Assembly: GCF_047675955.1 (NCBI RefSeq) | Contig: NC_132916.1 | Span: 73,401,481 to 73,465,480 of the forward strand | DNA from: Chlorocebus sabaeus | Taxonomy: Eukaryota > Chordata > Mammalia > Primates > Cercopithecidae | Direction of reading: 5' to 3' | Length of the DNA stretch: 64,000 bases | Shown here: positions 1 through 11,531 of the stretch, in pieces | Position numbering within the stretch: the stretch's first letter is position 1 | Layout of the letters: every line of letters starts with the position of its first letter | Program-made: the position numbers and the translations under genes | Notes under the pieces: model-generated | What the model was told of the DNA's origin: nothing | Database searches by the model: none | Seen by the model: only the letters and a program-made list of their open reading frames with translations

Positions 1-107
1 AATATCCCTTTGCCAATTCCACAAGAACAGCCTTAGCGACAGGCTTCTTGAAGGGAAAGATGTAACTCTGTGAGATGAATTCACAGAACACAGAGCAGGT
101 TCTCAGA
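1..107 (-). repeat. Partial alphoid monomer at the left edge
   Basis: The window opens inside a monomer, 107 bp before the first HindIII site at 108. It carries two uncommon variants, GCGACAGGC and GAATTCAC. Both also occur in the module copies at 33.34, 58.79 and 60.17 kb. The array therefore continues beyond the window. Confidence 0.9.
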
Positions 108-671
108 AAGCTTCTTTCCAGTTTCGAACGGAAGATATTTCCTTTTTCACCATAGCCCTCTATGGGCTTCCAAATATCCCTTTGCCAATTACACAAGAAC
201 AGCCTTAGCGAAAGGCTTCTTGAAGGGAAAGATATAACTCTGTGAGATGAATTCACAGAACACAGAGCAGTTTCTCAGAAAGCTTCTTTCCAGTTTTGAA
301 CGGAAGATATTTCCTTTTTCCCCATAGCCCTCTAAGGGCTTCCAAATATCCCTTTGCCAATTCCACAAGAACAGCCTTAGCGAAAAGCTTCTTGAAGGGA
401 AAGATGTAACTCTGTGAGATGAATTAACAGAACACAGAGCACTTTCTCAGAAAGCTTCTTTCCAGTTTTGAACGGAAGATATTTCCTTTTTCACCATAGC
501 CCTCTAAGGGCTTCCAAATATCCCTTTGCCAATTCCACAAGAACAGCCTTAGCGAAAGGCTTCTTGAAGGGAAAGATGTAACTCTGTGAGATGAATTAAC
601 AGAACACAGAGCAGTTTCTCAGAAAGCTTCTTTCCAGTTTTGAACGGAAGATATTTCCTTTTTCACCATAG

Positions 672-1260
672 CCCTCTATGGGCTTCCAAATATCCCTCTG
701 CCAATTCCACAAGAACAGCCTTAGCGAAAGGCTTCTTGAAGGGAAAGATGTAACTCTGTGAGATGAATTAACAGAACACAGAGCAGTTTCTCAGAAAGCT
801 TCTTTCCAGTTTTGAAAGGAAGACATTTCCTTTTTCACCATAGCCCTCTATGGGCTTCCAAATATCCCTTTTCCAATTCCACAAGAACAGCCTTAGCGAA
901 AGGCTTCTTGAAGGGAAAGATGAAACTCTGTGAGTTGAATTAACAGAACACAGAGCAGTTTCTCAGAAAGCTTCTTTCCAGTTTTGAACGGAAGATATTT
1001 CCTTTTTCACCATAGCCCTCTATAGGCTTCCAAATATCCCTTTGCCAATTCCACAAGAACAGCCTTAGCGAAAATCTTCTTGAAGGGAAAGATGTAACTC
1101 TGTGAGATGAATTAACAGAACACAGAGCAGTTTCTCAGAATGCTTCTTTCCAGTTTTGAACGGAAGATATTTCCTTTTTCACTGTAGCCCTCTCTGGGCT
1201 TCCAAATATCCCTTTGCCAATTCCCCAAGAACAGCCTTAGTGAAAGGCTTCTTGAAGGGA
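672..1260 (-). repeat. Variant-rich module, copy 1 of 5
   Basis: A run of adjacent monomers shares a string of rare variants: ATCCCTCTGCC (692), GAAAGGAAGACAT (825), GATGAAACTCTGTGAGTTG (919), CTCTATAGGC (1018), GCGAAAATCTTC (1069) and CACTGTAG (1182). The same string in the same order reappears near 25.6, 39.2, 44.5 and 50.2 kb. This copy keeps GAAGACAT where the others have GAATACAT, so it branches separately. Edges are good to about 100 bp. Confidence 0.75.
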
Positions 1261-2374
1261 AAGATGTAACTCTGTGAGATGAATTAACAGAACACAGAGC
1301 AGTTTCTCAGAAAGCTTCTTTCCAGTTTTGAACGGAAGATATTTCCTTTTTCACCATAGCCCTCTATGGTCTTCCAAATATCCCTTTGCCAATTCCACAA
1401 GAACAGCCTTAGCGAAAGGCTTCTTGAAGGGAAAGATGTAACTCTGTGAGATGAATTAACAGAACACAGAGCAGTTTCTCAGAAAGCTTCTTTCCAGTTT
1501 GGTACGGAAGATATTTCCTTTTTCACCGTAGCCCTCTATGGGCTTCCAAATATCCCTTTGCCAATTCCACAAGAACAGCCTTAGCGAAAGGCTTCTTGAA
1601 GGGAAAGATGTAACTCTGTGAGATGAATTAACAGAACACAGAGCAGTTTCTCAGAAAGCTTCTTTCCAGTTTTGAACGGAAGATATTTCCTTTTTCACCA
1701 TAGCCCTCTATGGGCTTCCAAATATCCCTTTGCCAATTCCACAAGAACAGCCTTAGCGAAAGGCTTCCTGAAGGGAAAGATGTAACTCTGTGAGATGAAT
1801 TAACAGAACACAGAGTAGTTTATCAGAAAGCTTCCTTCCAGTTTTCAACGGAAGATATTTCCTTTTTCACCATAACCCTCTATGGGCTTCCAAATATCCC
1901 TTTGCCAATTCCACAAGAACAGCATTAGCGAAAGGCTTCTTGAAGGGAAAGATGTAACTCTGTGAGATGAATTAACAGAACACAGAGCAGTTTCTCAGAA
2001 AGCTTCTTTCCAGTTTTGAACGGAAGATATTTCCTTTTTCACCAAAGCCCTCTAAGGGCTTCCAAATATCCCTTTTCCAATTCCACAAGAACAGACTTAG
2101 CGAAAGGCTTCTTGAAGGGAAAGATGTAACTCTGTGAGAAGAATTAACAGAACACAGAGCAGTTTCTCAGAAAGCTTCTTTCCAGTTTTGAACGGAAGAT
2201 ATTTCCTTTTTCACCATAGCCCTCTAAGGGCTTCCAAATATCCCTTTGCCAATTCCACAAGAACAGCCTTAGCGAAAGGCTTCTTGAAGGGAAAGTTGTA
2301 ACCCTGTGAGATGAATTAAGAGAACACAGAGCAGTTTCTCAGAAAGCTTCTTTCCAGTTTTGAACGGAAGATAT

Positions 2375-2391
2375 TTCCTTTTTCACCATAG
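2375..2391 (+). promoter_or_regulatory. pJ-alpha box, representative copy (one per monomer)
   Basis: The sequence TTCCTTTTTCACCATAG matches all 17 positions of the pJ-alpha consensus TTCCTTTTYCACCRTAG, with Y=T and R=A. It recurs every 172 bp through the window. In the alphoid family this box occupies the slot where B-type monomers carry the CENP-B box, so these are A-type monomers. Variant copies include CACCGTAG (still a match), TTTGTCACC (for example 7197, 8400, 52085), TTCCCCATAG (4964, 6512, 9780), TTCAGCATAG (17176, 24741, 36255), CACTGTAG (1182, 26290) and CACCGTACC (46415, 51059, 52263). Confidence 0.85.
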
Positions 2392-2436
2392 CCCTCTATG
2401 GGCTTCCAAATATCCCTTTGCCAATTCCACAAGAAC

Positions 2437-2453
2437 AGCCTTAGCGAAAGGCT
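2437..2453. repeat. Short inverted repeat present in each monomer
   Basis: AGCCTTAGCGAAAGGCT has perfect 6-bp arms (AGCCTT/AAGGCT) around a 5-nt centre, and recurs at the same phase in most monomers. A second dyad lies just 3' of the pJ-alpha box: GCCCTCTATGGGC has 4-bp arms, the common CTAAGGG variant extends them to 5 bp, and the GCCCTTTAAGGGC variant to 6 bp around one base. Whether they extrude as hairpins cannot be told from sequence. Confidence 0.7.
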
Positions 2454-4169
2454 TCTTGAAGGGAAAGATGTAACTCTGTGAGATGAATTAACAGAACACA
2501 GAGCAGTTTCTCAGAAAGCTTCTTTCCAGTTTTGAACGGAAGATATTTCCTTTTTTTCCATAGCCGTCTATGGGCTTCCAAATATCCCTTTGCCAATTCC
2601 ACAAGAACAGCCTTAGGGAAAGGCTTCTTGAAGGGAAATTTGTAACTCTGTGAGATGAATTAACAGAACACAGAGCAGTTTCTCAGAAAGCTTCTTTCCA
2701 GTTTGGAACGGAAGATATTTCCTTTTTCACCATAGCCCTCTATGGGGTTCCAAATATTCCTTTGCCAATTCCACAAGAACAGCCTTAGCGAAAGGCTTCT
2801 TGAAGGGAAAGATGTAACTCTGTGAGATGAATTAACAGAACACAGAGCGGTTTCTCAGAAAGCTTCTTTCCAGTTTTGAACGGAAGATATTTCCTTTTCC
2901 ACCATAGCCCTCTATGGGCTTCCAAATATCCCTTTGCCAATTCCACAAGAACAGCCTTAGTGAAAGGCTTCTTGAAGGGAAAGATGTAACTCTGTGAGAT
3001 GAATTAACAGAACACAGAGCAGTTTCCCAGAAAGCTTCTTTACAGTTTTGAACGGAAGATATTTCCTTTTTCACCATAGCCCTCTATGGGCTTCCAAATA
3101 TCCCTTTGCCAATTGCACAAGAACAGCCTTAGCGAAAGGCTTCTTGAAGGGAAAGATGTAACTCTGTGAGATGAATTAACAGAACACAGAGCAGTTTCTC
3201 AGAAAGCTTCTTTCCAGTTTGGAACGGAAGATATTTCCTTTTTCACCATAGCCCTCTATGGGCTTCCAAATATCCCTTTGCCAATTGCACAAGAACAGCC
3301 TTAGCGAAAGGCTTCTTGAAGGGAAAGATGTAACTCTGTGAGATGAATTAAGAGATCACAGAGCAGTTTCTCAGAAAGCTTCTTTCCAGTTTTGAACGGA
3401 AGATATTTCCTTTTTCACCATAGCCCTCTGTGGGCTTCCAAATATCCCTTTGCCAATTCCACAAGAACAGCCTTAGCGAAAGGCTTCTTGAAGGGAAAGA
3501 TGTAACTCTGTGAGATGAATTAACAGAACACAGAGCAGTTTCTCACAAAGCTTCTTTCCAGTTTTGAACAGAAGATATTTCCTTTTTCACCATAGCCCTC
3601 TATGGGCTTCCAAATATCCCTTTGCCAATTCCACAAGAACAGCCTTAGAGAAAGGCTTCTTGAAGGGAAAGATGTAACTCTGTGAGATGAATTAACAGAA
3701 CACAGAGCAGTTTCTCAGAAAGCTTCTTTCCAGTTTTGAACGGAAGATATTTCCTTTTTCACCATAGCCCTCTATGGGCTTCGAAATATCCCTTTGCCAA
3801 TTCCACAAGAACAGACTTAGCGAAAGGCTTCTTGAAGGGAAAGATGTAACTCTGTGAGATGAATTAACAGAACACAGAGCAGTTTCTCAAAAAGCTTCTT
3901 TCCAGTTTTGAACGGAAGATATTTCCTTTTTCACCATAGCCCTCTATGGGCTTCCAAATATCCCTTTGCCAATTTCACAAGAACAGCCTTAGCGAAAGGC
4001 TTCTTGAAGGGAAAGATGTAACTCTGTGAGATGAATTAACAGAACACAGAGCAGTTTCTCAGAAAGCTTCTTTCCAGTTTGGAACGGAAGATATTTCCTT
4101 TTTCACCATAGCCCTCTATGGGCTTCCAAATATCCCTTTGCCAATTGCACAAGAACAGCCTTAGCGAAA

Positions 4170-4680
4170 GGCTTCTTGAAGGGAAAGATGTAACTCTGTG
4201 AGATGAATTCACAGAACACAGAGCAGTTTCTCAGAAATCTTCTTTCCAGTTTTGAACGAAAGATATTTCCTTTTTCACCATAGCCCTCTAAAGGCTTCGA
4301 AATATCCCTTTGCCAATTCCACAAGAACAGACTTAGCGAAAGGCTTCTTGAAGGGAAAGATGTAACTCTCTGAGATGAATTAACAGAACACAGAGCAGTT
4401 TCTCAAAAAGCTTCTTTCCAGTTTTGAACGGAAGATATTTCCTTTTTCACCACAGCCCTCTATGGGCTTCCAAATATCCCTTTGCCAATTCCACAAGAAC
4501 AGCCTTAGCGAAAGGCTTCTTGAAGGGAAAGATGTAACTCTGTGAGATGAATTAACAGAACACAGAGCAGTTTCTCAGAAAGCTTCTTTCCATTTTGGAA
4601 CGGAAGATATTTCCTTTTTCACCATAGCCCTCTACGGGCTTCCAAATATCCCTTTGCCAATTCCACAAGAACAGCCTTAG
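4170..4680 (-). repeat. Three-monomer segment repeated six monomers later
   Basis: The variants GAATTCAC, CTAAAGGCTTCGAAATATC (4289), ACAGACTTAG, CTCTCTGAG, CTCAAAAAGC and CCATTTTGGAACGG (4590) recur in order 1032 bp downstream, at about 5200-5712 (5321, 5622). A simpler relative sits 516 bp upstream, near 3780. Boundaries are approximate. Confidence 0.75.
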
Positions 4681-4759
4681 CGAAAGGCTTCTTGAAGGGA
4701 AAGATGTAACTCTGTGAGATCAATTAACAGAACACAGAGCAGTTTCTCAGAAAGCTTCT

Positions 4760-5230
4760 TTCCAGTTTTGAACGGAAGATATTTCCTTTTTCACCATAGC
4801 CCTCTATGGGCTTCCAAATATCCCTTTGCCAATTCCACAAGAACAGCCTTAGCGAAAGGCATCCTGAAGGGAAAGATGTAACTCTGTGAGATGAATTAAC
4901 AGAACACAGAGCAGTTTCTCAGAAAGCTTCCTTCCAGTTTTGAACGGAAGATATTTCCTTTTTCCCCATAGCCCTCTATGGGCTTCCAAATATCCCTTTG
5001 CCAATTCCACAAGAACAGCATTAGCGAAAGGCTTCTTGAAGGGAAAGATGTAACTCTGTGAGATGAATTAACAGAACACAGAGCAGTTTCTCAGAAAGCT
5101 TCTTTCCAGTTTTGAACGGAAGATATTTCCTTTTTCACCATAGCCCTCTAAGGGCTTCCAAATATCCCTTTTCCAATTCCACAAGAACAGCCTTAGCGAA
5201 AGGCTTCTTGAAGGGAAAGATGTAACTCTG
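4760..5230 (-). repeat. Segment repeated nine monomers later
   Basis: The linked variants GGCATCCTGAAGG (4861), AGCTTCCTTCC, TTTTTCCCCATAG, CAGCATTAGCG and CCCTTTTCCAATT recur in order at +1548 bp (9 x 172), at 6308-6778, with ATCCTG at 6409. The end of this segment overlaps the start of the 5200 repeat, so block boundaries interleave. Confidence 0.75.
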
Positions 5231-5712
5231 TGAGATGAATTCACAGAACACAGAGCAGTTTCTCAGAAACCTTCTTTCCAGTTTTGAACGGAAGATATTT
5301 CCTTTTTCACCATAGCCCTCTAAAGGCTTCGAAATATCCCTTTGCCAATTCCACAAGAACAGACTTAGCGAAAGGCTTCTTGAAGGGAAAAATGTAACTC
5401 TCTGAGATGAATTAACAGAACACAGAGCAGTTTCTCAAAAAGCTTCTTTCCAGTTTTGAACGGAAGATATTTCCTTTTTCACCATAGCCCTCTATGGGCT
5501 TCCAAATATCCCTTTGCCAATTCCACAAGAACAGCCTTAGCGAAAGGCTTCTTGAAGGGAAAGATGTAACTCTGTGAGATGAATTAACAGAACACAGAGC
5601 AGTTTCTCAGAAAGCTTCTTTCCATTTTGGAACGGAAGATATTTCCTTTTTCACCATAGCCCTCTATGGGCTTCCAAATATCCCTTTGCCAATTCCACAA
5701 GAACAGCCTTAG
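5200..5712 (-). repeat. Copy of the 4.17-4.68 kb segment
   Basis: Exact 1032-bp (6 x 172) offset from 4170-4680, with the same linked variants. Private changes are AAACCTTC in place of the HindIII site at 5271 and AAAAATGTAAC near 5389. Confidence 0.75.
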
Positions 5713-6307
5713 CGAAAGGCTTCTTGAAGGGAAAGATGTAACTCTGTGAGATGAATTCACAGAACACAGAGCAGTTTCTCAGAAATCTTCTTTCCAGTTT
5801 TGAACGGAAGATATTTCCTTTTTCACCATAGCCCTCTATGGGCTTCCAAATATCCCTTTGCCAATTCCACAAGAACAGCCTTAGCGAAAGGCTTCTTGAA
5901 GGGAAAGATGTAACTCTGTGAGATGAATTAACAGAACACAGAGCAGTTTCTCAGAAAGCTTCTTTCCAGTTTTGAACGGAAGATATTTCCTTTTTCACCG
6001 TAGCCCTCTAAGGGCTTCCAAATATCCCTTTGCCAATTCCACAAGAACAGCCTTAGCGAAAAGCTTCTTGAAGGGAAAGATGTAACTCTGTGAGATGAAT
6101 TAACAGAACACAGAGCAGTTTCTCAGAAAGCTTCTTTCCAGTTTTGAACGGAAGATATTTCCTTTTTCACCGTAGCCCTCTATGGGCTTCCAAATATCCC
6201 TTTGCCAATTCCACAAGAACAGCCTTAGCGAAAGGCTTCTTGAAGGGAAAGATGTAACTCTGTGAGATGAATTAACAGAACACAGAGCAGTTTCTCAGAA
6301 AGCTTCT

Positions 6308-6778
6308 TTCCAGTTTTGAACGGAAGATATTTCCTTTTTCACCATAGCCCTCTATGGGCTTCCAAATATCCCTTTGCCAATTCCACAAGAACAGCCTTAG
6401 CGAAAGGCATCCTGAAGGGAAAGATGTAACTCTGTGAGATGAATTAACAGAACACAGAGCAGTTTCTCAGAAAGCTTCCTTCCAGTTTTGAACGGAAGAT
6501 ATTTCCTTTTTCCCCATAGCCCTCTATGGGCTTCCAAATATCCCTTTGCCAATTCCACAAGAACAGCATTAGCGAAAGGCTTCTTGAAGGGAAAGATGTA
6601 ACTCTGTGTGATGAATTAACAGAACACAGAGCAGTTTCTCAGAAAGCTTCTTTCCAGTTTTGAACGGAAGATATTTCCTTTTTCACCATAGCCCTCTAAG
6701 GGCTTCCAAATATCCCTTTTCCAATTCCACAAGAACAGCCTTAGCGAAAGGCTTCTTGAAGGGAAAGATGTAACTCTG
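6308..6778 (-). repeat. Copy of the 4.76-5.23 kb segment
   Basis: Nine-monomer offset from 4760-5230. One private change seen is GTGTGATGAATT near 6607. Confidence 0.75.
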
Positions 6779-7059
6779 TGAGATGAATTAACAGAACACA
6801 GAGCAGTTTCTCAGAAAGCTTCTTTCCAGTTTTGAACGGAAGATATTTCCTTTTTCACCATAGCCCTCTAAGGGCTTCCAAATATCCCTTTGCCAATTCC
6901 ACAAGAACCGCCTTAGCGAAAGGCTTCTTGAAGGGAAAGTTGTAACTCTGTGAGGTGAATTAACAGAACACAGAGCAGTTTCTCAGAAAGTTTCTTTCCA
7001 GTTTTGAACGGAAGATATTTCCTTTTTAACCGTAGCCCTCTATGGGCTTCCAAATATCC

Positions 7060-10000
7060 CTTTGCCAATTCCACAAGAACAGCCTTAGCGAAAGGCTTCT
7101 TGAAGGGAAAGATGTATCTCTGTGAGATGAATTAACAGAACACAGAGCGGTTTCTCAGAAAGCTTCTTTCCAGTTTTGAACGGAAGATATTTCCTTTGTC
7201 ACCATAGCCCTCTAAGGGCTTCCAAATATCCCTTTGCCAATTCCACAAGAACAGCCTTAGCGAAAGGCTTCTTGAAGGGAAAGATGTAACTCTTTGAGAT
7301 GAATTAACAGAACACAGAGCAGTTTCTCAGAAAGCTTCTTTCCAGTTTTGAACGGAAGATAATTCCTTTTTCACCATAGCCCTCTATGGGCTTCCAAATA
7401 TCCCTTTGCCAATTCCACAATAACAGCCTTAGCGAAAGGCTTCTTGAAGGGAAAGATGTAACTCTGTGAGATGAATTAACAGAACACGGAGCAGTTTCTC
7501 AGATGGCTTCTTTCCAGTTTTGAACGGAAGATATTTCCTTTTTCACCATAGCCCTCTATGGGCTTCCAAATATCCCTTTGCCAATTCCACAAGAACAGCC
7601 TTAGCGAAAGGCTTCTTGAAGGGAAAGATGTAACTCTGTGAGATGAATTAACAGAACACAGAGCAGTTTCTCAGAAAGCTTCTTTCCATTTTGGAACGGA
7701 AGATATTTCCTTTTTCACCATAGCCCTCTATGGGCTTCCAAATATCCCTTTGCCAATTCCACAAGAACAGCCTTAGCGAAAGGCTTCTTGAAGGGAAAGA
7801 TGTAACTCTGTGAGATGAATTCACAGAACACAGAGCAGTTTCTCAGAAAGCTTCTTTCCAGTTTTGAACGGAAGATATTTCCTTTTTCACCATAGCCCTC
7901 TAAGGGCTTCCAAATATCCCTTTTCCAATTTCTCAAGAACCGCCTTAGCGAAAGGCTTCTTGAAGGGAAAGATGTAACTCTGTGAGATGAATTAACAGAA
8001 CACAGAGCAGTTTCTCAGAAAGCTTCTTTCCAGTTTTGAACGGAAGATATTTCCTTTTTCACCATAGCCCTCTAAGGGCTTCCAAATATCCCTTTGCCAA
8101 TTCCACAAGAACAGCCTTAGCGAAAGGCTTCTTGGAGGGAAAGTTGTAACTCTGTGAGATGAATTAACAGAACACAGAGCAGTTTCTCAGAAAGCTTCTT
8201 TCCAGTTTTGAACGGAAGATATTTCCTTTTTCACCATAGCCCTCTTTGGGCTTCCAAATATCCCTTTGCCAATTCCACAAGAACAGCCTTAGCGAAAGGC
8301 TTCTTGAAGGGAAAGATGTATCTCTGTGAGATGAATTAACAGAACACAGAGCGGTTTCTCAGAAAGCTTCTTTCCAGTTTTGAACGGAAGATATTTCCTT
8401 TGTCACCATAGCCCTCTAAGGGCTTCCAAATATCCCTTTGCCAATTCCACAAGAACAGCCTTAGCGAAAGGCTTCTTGAAGGGAAAGATGTAACTCTGTG
8501 AGATGAATTAACAGAACACAGAGCAGTTTCTCAGAAAGCTTCTTTCCAGTTTCGAACGGAAGATATTTCCTTTTTCACCATAGCCCTCTATGGGCTTCCA
8601 AATATCCCTTTGCCAAATCCACAAGAACATCCTTAGCGAAAGGCTTATTGAAGGGAAAGATGTAACTCTGTGAGATGAATTAACAGAACACAGAGCAGTT
8701 TCTCAGAAAGCTTCTTTCCAGTTTTGAACGGAATATATTTCCTTTTTCACCATAGCCCTCTATGGGCTTCCAAATATCCCTTTGCCAATTCCACAAGAAC
8801 AGCCTTAGCGAAAGGCTTCTTGAAGGGAAAGATGTAACTCTGTGAGATGAATTAACAGAACACAGAGCAGTTTCTCAGAAAGCTTCTTTCTATTTTGGAA
8901 CGGAAGATATTTCCTTTTCCACCATAGCCCTCTATGGGCTTCCAAATATCCCTTTGCCAATTCCACAAGAACAGCCTTAGCGAAAGGCTTCTTGAAGGGA
9001 AAGATGTAACTCTGTGAGATGAATTCACAGAACACAGAGCAGTTTCTCAGAAAGCTTCTTTCCAGTTTTGAACGGAAGATATTTCCTTTTTCACCATAGC
9101 CCTCTATGGGCTTCCAAATATCCCTTTGCCAATTCCACAAGAACAGCCTTAGCGAAAGGCTTCCTGAAGGGAAAGATGTAACTCTGTGAGATGAATTCAC
9201 AGAACACAGAGCAGTTTCTCAGAAAGCTTCTTTCCAGTTTTGAACGGAAGATATTTCCTTTTTCACCGTAGCCCTCTATGGGTTTCCAAATATCCCTTTG
9301 CCCATTCCACAAGAACAGCCTTAGCGAAAGGCTTCTTGAAGGGAAAGATGTAACTCTGTGAGATGAATTAACAGAACACAGAGCAGTTTCTCAGAAAGCT
9401 TCTTTCCAGTTTTGAACGGAAGATATTTCCTTTTTCACCATAGCCCTCTATGGGCTTCCAAATATCCCTTTGCCAATTCCACAAGAACAGCCTTAGCGAA
9501 AGGCTTCTTGAAGGGAAAGATGTAACTCTGTGAGATAAATTAACAGAACACAGAGCAGTTTCTCAGAAAGCTTCTTTCCAGTTTTGAACGGAAGATATTT
9601 CCTTTTTCACCATAGCCCTCTATGGGCTTCCAAATATCCCTTTGCCAATTCCACAAGAACAGCCTTAGCGAAAGGCTTCCTGAAGGGAAAGATGTAACTC
9701 TGTGAGATGAATTAACAGAACACAGAGCAGTTTCTCAGAAAGCTTCCTTCCAGTTTTGAACGGAAGATATTTCCTTTTTCCCCATAGCCCTCTATGGGCT
9801 TCCAAATATCCCTTTGCCAATTCCACAAGAACAGCATTAGCGACAGGCTTCTTGAAGGGAAAGATGTAACTCTGTGAGATGAATTAACAGAACACAGAGC
9901 AGTTTCTCAGAAAGCTTCTTTCCAGTTTTGAACGGAAGATATTTCCTTTTTCACCATAGCCCTCTAAGGGTTTCCAAATATCCCTTTGCCAATTCCACAA

Positions 10001-10590
10001 GAACAGCCTTAGCGAAAGGCTTCTTCAAGGGAAAGTTGTAACTCTGTGAGATGAATTAAGAGAACACAGAGCAGTTTCTCAGAAAGCTTCTTTCCAGTTT
10101 TGAACGGAAGATATTTCATTTTTCACCATAGCCCTCTATGGGCTTCCAAATATCCCTTTGCCAATTCCACAAGAACAGCATTAGCGAAAGGCTTCTTGAA
10201 GGGAAAGATGTATCTCTGTGAGATGAATTAACAGGACACAGAGCGGTTTCTCAGAAAGCTTCTTTCCAGTTTTGAACGGAAGATATTTCCTTTTTCACCA
10301 TAGCCCTCTAAGGGCTTCCAAATATCCCTTTGCCAATTCCACAAGAACAGCCTTAGCGAAAGGCTTCTTGAAGGGAAAGTTGTAACTCTGTGAGATGAAT
10401 TAACAGAACACAGAGCAGTTTCTCAGAAAGCTTCTTTCCAGTTTTGAACGGAAGATATTTCCTTTTTCACCATAGCCCTCTATGGGCTTCCAAATATCCC
10501 TTTGCCAATTGCACAAGAACAGCCTTAGCGAAAGGCTTCCTGAAGGGAAAGATGTAACTCTGTGAGATGAATTAACAGAACACAGAGCAG
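7060..10590 (-). repeat. Large duplication A, copy 1 (25/26-monomer offset)
   Basis: The variant string GTATCTCTG, GCGGTTTCTC, TTTGTCACC, GATAATTCC, CACAATAACAG and CAGATGGCTTC (AGATGG at 7501) is reproduced 4472 bp downstream (AGATGG at 11973). From about 8.8 kb the offset becomes 4300 bp (CTTTCTATTTTGG at 8886 and 13186; CGACAGG at 9841 and 14141). The one-monomer change means copy 2 lost, or copy 1 gained, a single 172-bp unit between about 8520 and 8800. Boundaries are about +/-100 bp. Confidence 0.85.
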
Positions 10591-11400
10591 TTTCTCAGAA
10601 AGCTTCCTTCCAGTTTTGAACGGAAGATATTTCCTTTTTCCCCATAGCCCTCTATGGGCTTCCAAATATCCCTTTGCCAATTCCACAAGAACAGCATTAG
10701 CGACAGGCTTCTTGAAGGGAAAGATGTAACTCTGTGAGATGAATTAACAGAACACAGAGCAGTTTCTCAGAAAGCTTCTTTCCAGTTTTGAACGGAAGAT
10801 ATTTCCTTTTTCACCATAGCCCTCTAAGGGCTTCCAAATATCCCTTTGCCAATTCCACAAGAACAGCCTTAGCGAAAGGCTTCTTCAAGGGAAAGTTGTA
10901 ACTCTGTGAGATGAATTAAGAGAACACAGAGCAGTTTCTCAGAAAGCTTCTTTCCAGTTTTGAACGGAAGATATTTCATTTTTCACCATAGCCCTCTATG
11001 GGCTTCCAAATATCCCTTTGCCAATTCCACAAGAACAGCCTTAGCGAAAGGCTTCTTGAAGGGAAAGATGTATCTCTGTGAGATGAATTAACAGAACACA
11101 GAGCGGTTTCTCAGAAAGCTTCTTTCCAGTTTTGAACGGAAGATATTTCCTTTTTCACCATAGCCCTCTAAGGGCTTCCAAATATCCCTTTGCCAATTCC
11201 ACAAGAACAGCCTTAGCGAAAGGCTTCTTGAAGGGAAAGTTGTAACTCTGTGAGATGAATTAACAGAACACAGAGCAGTTTCTCAGAAAGCTTCTTTCCA
11301 GTTTTGAACGGAAGATATTTCCTTTTTCACCATAGCCCTCTATGGGCTTCCAAATATCCCTTTGCCAATTCCACAAGAACAGCCTTAGCGAAAGGCTTCC
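9680..11400 (-). repeat. Nested five-monomer tandem duplication (2 x 860 bp)
   Basis: The marks CGACAGG (9841/10701), CTTCTTCAAGGG (10021/10881), ATTTCATTTTTC (10115/10975) and GTATCTCTG with GCGG recur at exactly 860 bp (5 x 172). It lies inside duplication A. The second 860-bp unit has no counterpart in copy 2 of A, so it was gained in, or lost from, one copy only. Confidence 0.85.
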
Positions 11401-11531
11401 TGAAGGGAAAGATGTAACTCTGTGAGATGAATTAACAGAACACAGAGCAGTTTCTCAGAAAGCTTCTTTCCAGTTTTGAACGGAAGATATTTCCTTTTTC
11501 ACCATAGCCCTCTATGGGCTTCCAAATATCC

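Larger units (their letters stand above)
2371..2491. promoter_or_regulatory. Three A/T tracts per monomer, candidate HMGA1 (alpha-protein) sites
   Basis: In the reference monomer the tracts are ATATTT (2371-2376), AAATAT (2408-2413) and AATTAA (2486-2491). Runs of six or more A/T pairs are the known recognition feature of HMGA1, which was purified from African green monkey cells as a protein bound to several sites in the 172-bp repeat. The tracts recur in nearly all monomers. The third is broken where GAATTAAC becomes GAATTCAC or GAATGCAC (for example 4207, 5757, 9022, 42044, 54256). Binding is inferred from composition and family knowledge. Confidence 0.6.
2344..2515 (-). repeat. Reference monomer matching the array consensus
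   Basis: This HindIII-to-HindIII copy carries the majority base at every position I compared, so it serves as the type monomer. In + strand order it holds the HindIII site (2344-2349), an A/T tract (2371-2376), the pJ-alpha box (2375-2391), a short inverted repeat GCCC/GGGC (2391-2403), a second A/T tract (2408-2413), the inverted repeat AGCCTT/AAGGCT (2437-2453) and a third A/T tract (2486-2491). It has two CpG dinucleotides, one in GAACGGAAG and one in TTAGCGAAAG. Its minus strand carries an in-frame TAA in the GTTAATTC segment that closes the reading frame. Confidence 0.9.
2290..3440 (-). repeat. Left-end segment resembling the right end
   Basis: AACCCTGTGAG with AATTAAGAG (2300), CCGTCTATGG, TTAGGGAAAGG/AAATTTGTAAC (2612), TTAGTGAAAGG (2957), CAATTGCAC (3112, 3284) and CTCTGTGGG recur in order at 60940-62260. 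The offset is 58646 bp at the start and about 58819 bp after one extra monomer in the right copy. Confidence 0.8.

Noticed and set aside
2437..2460. Possible CENP-B box on the minus strand (TTTCGCTAAGGCTGTTC)
   Set aside because: Only five of nine core positions agree and the essential CGGG is absent, so it is not called a box.
2440..2460. Rho-independent terminator from the AGCCTT/AAGGCT stem
   Set aside because: The stem is short, no T-run follows, and the DNA is a primate satellite.
2496..2510. Steroid-receptor half site AGAACA in each monomer
   Set aside because: Only the half site is present. The second half at 3-bp spacing (TGTTCT) is missing, so there is no support for a response element.
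2832..3077. 81-codon minus-strand open frame
   Set aside because: It lies wholly inside satellite monomers and has no unique sequence or codon bias. It is open only because of chance substitutions in the repeat.
8805..9200. 131-codon minus-strand open frame
   Set aside because: It spans more than two alphoid monomers and encodes the repeat in shifted frame. It owes its length to two nearby GAATTCAC variants.
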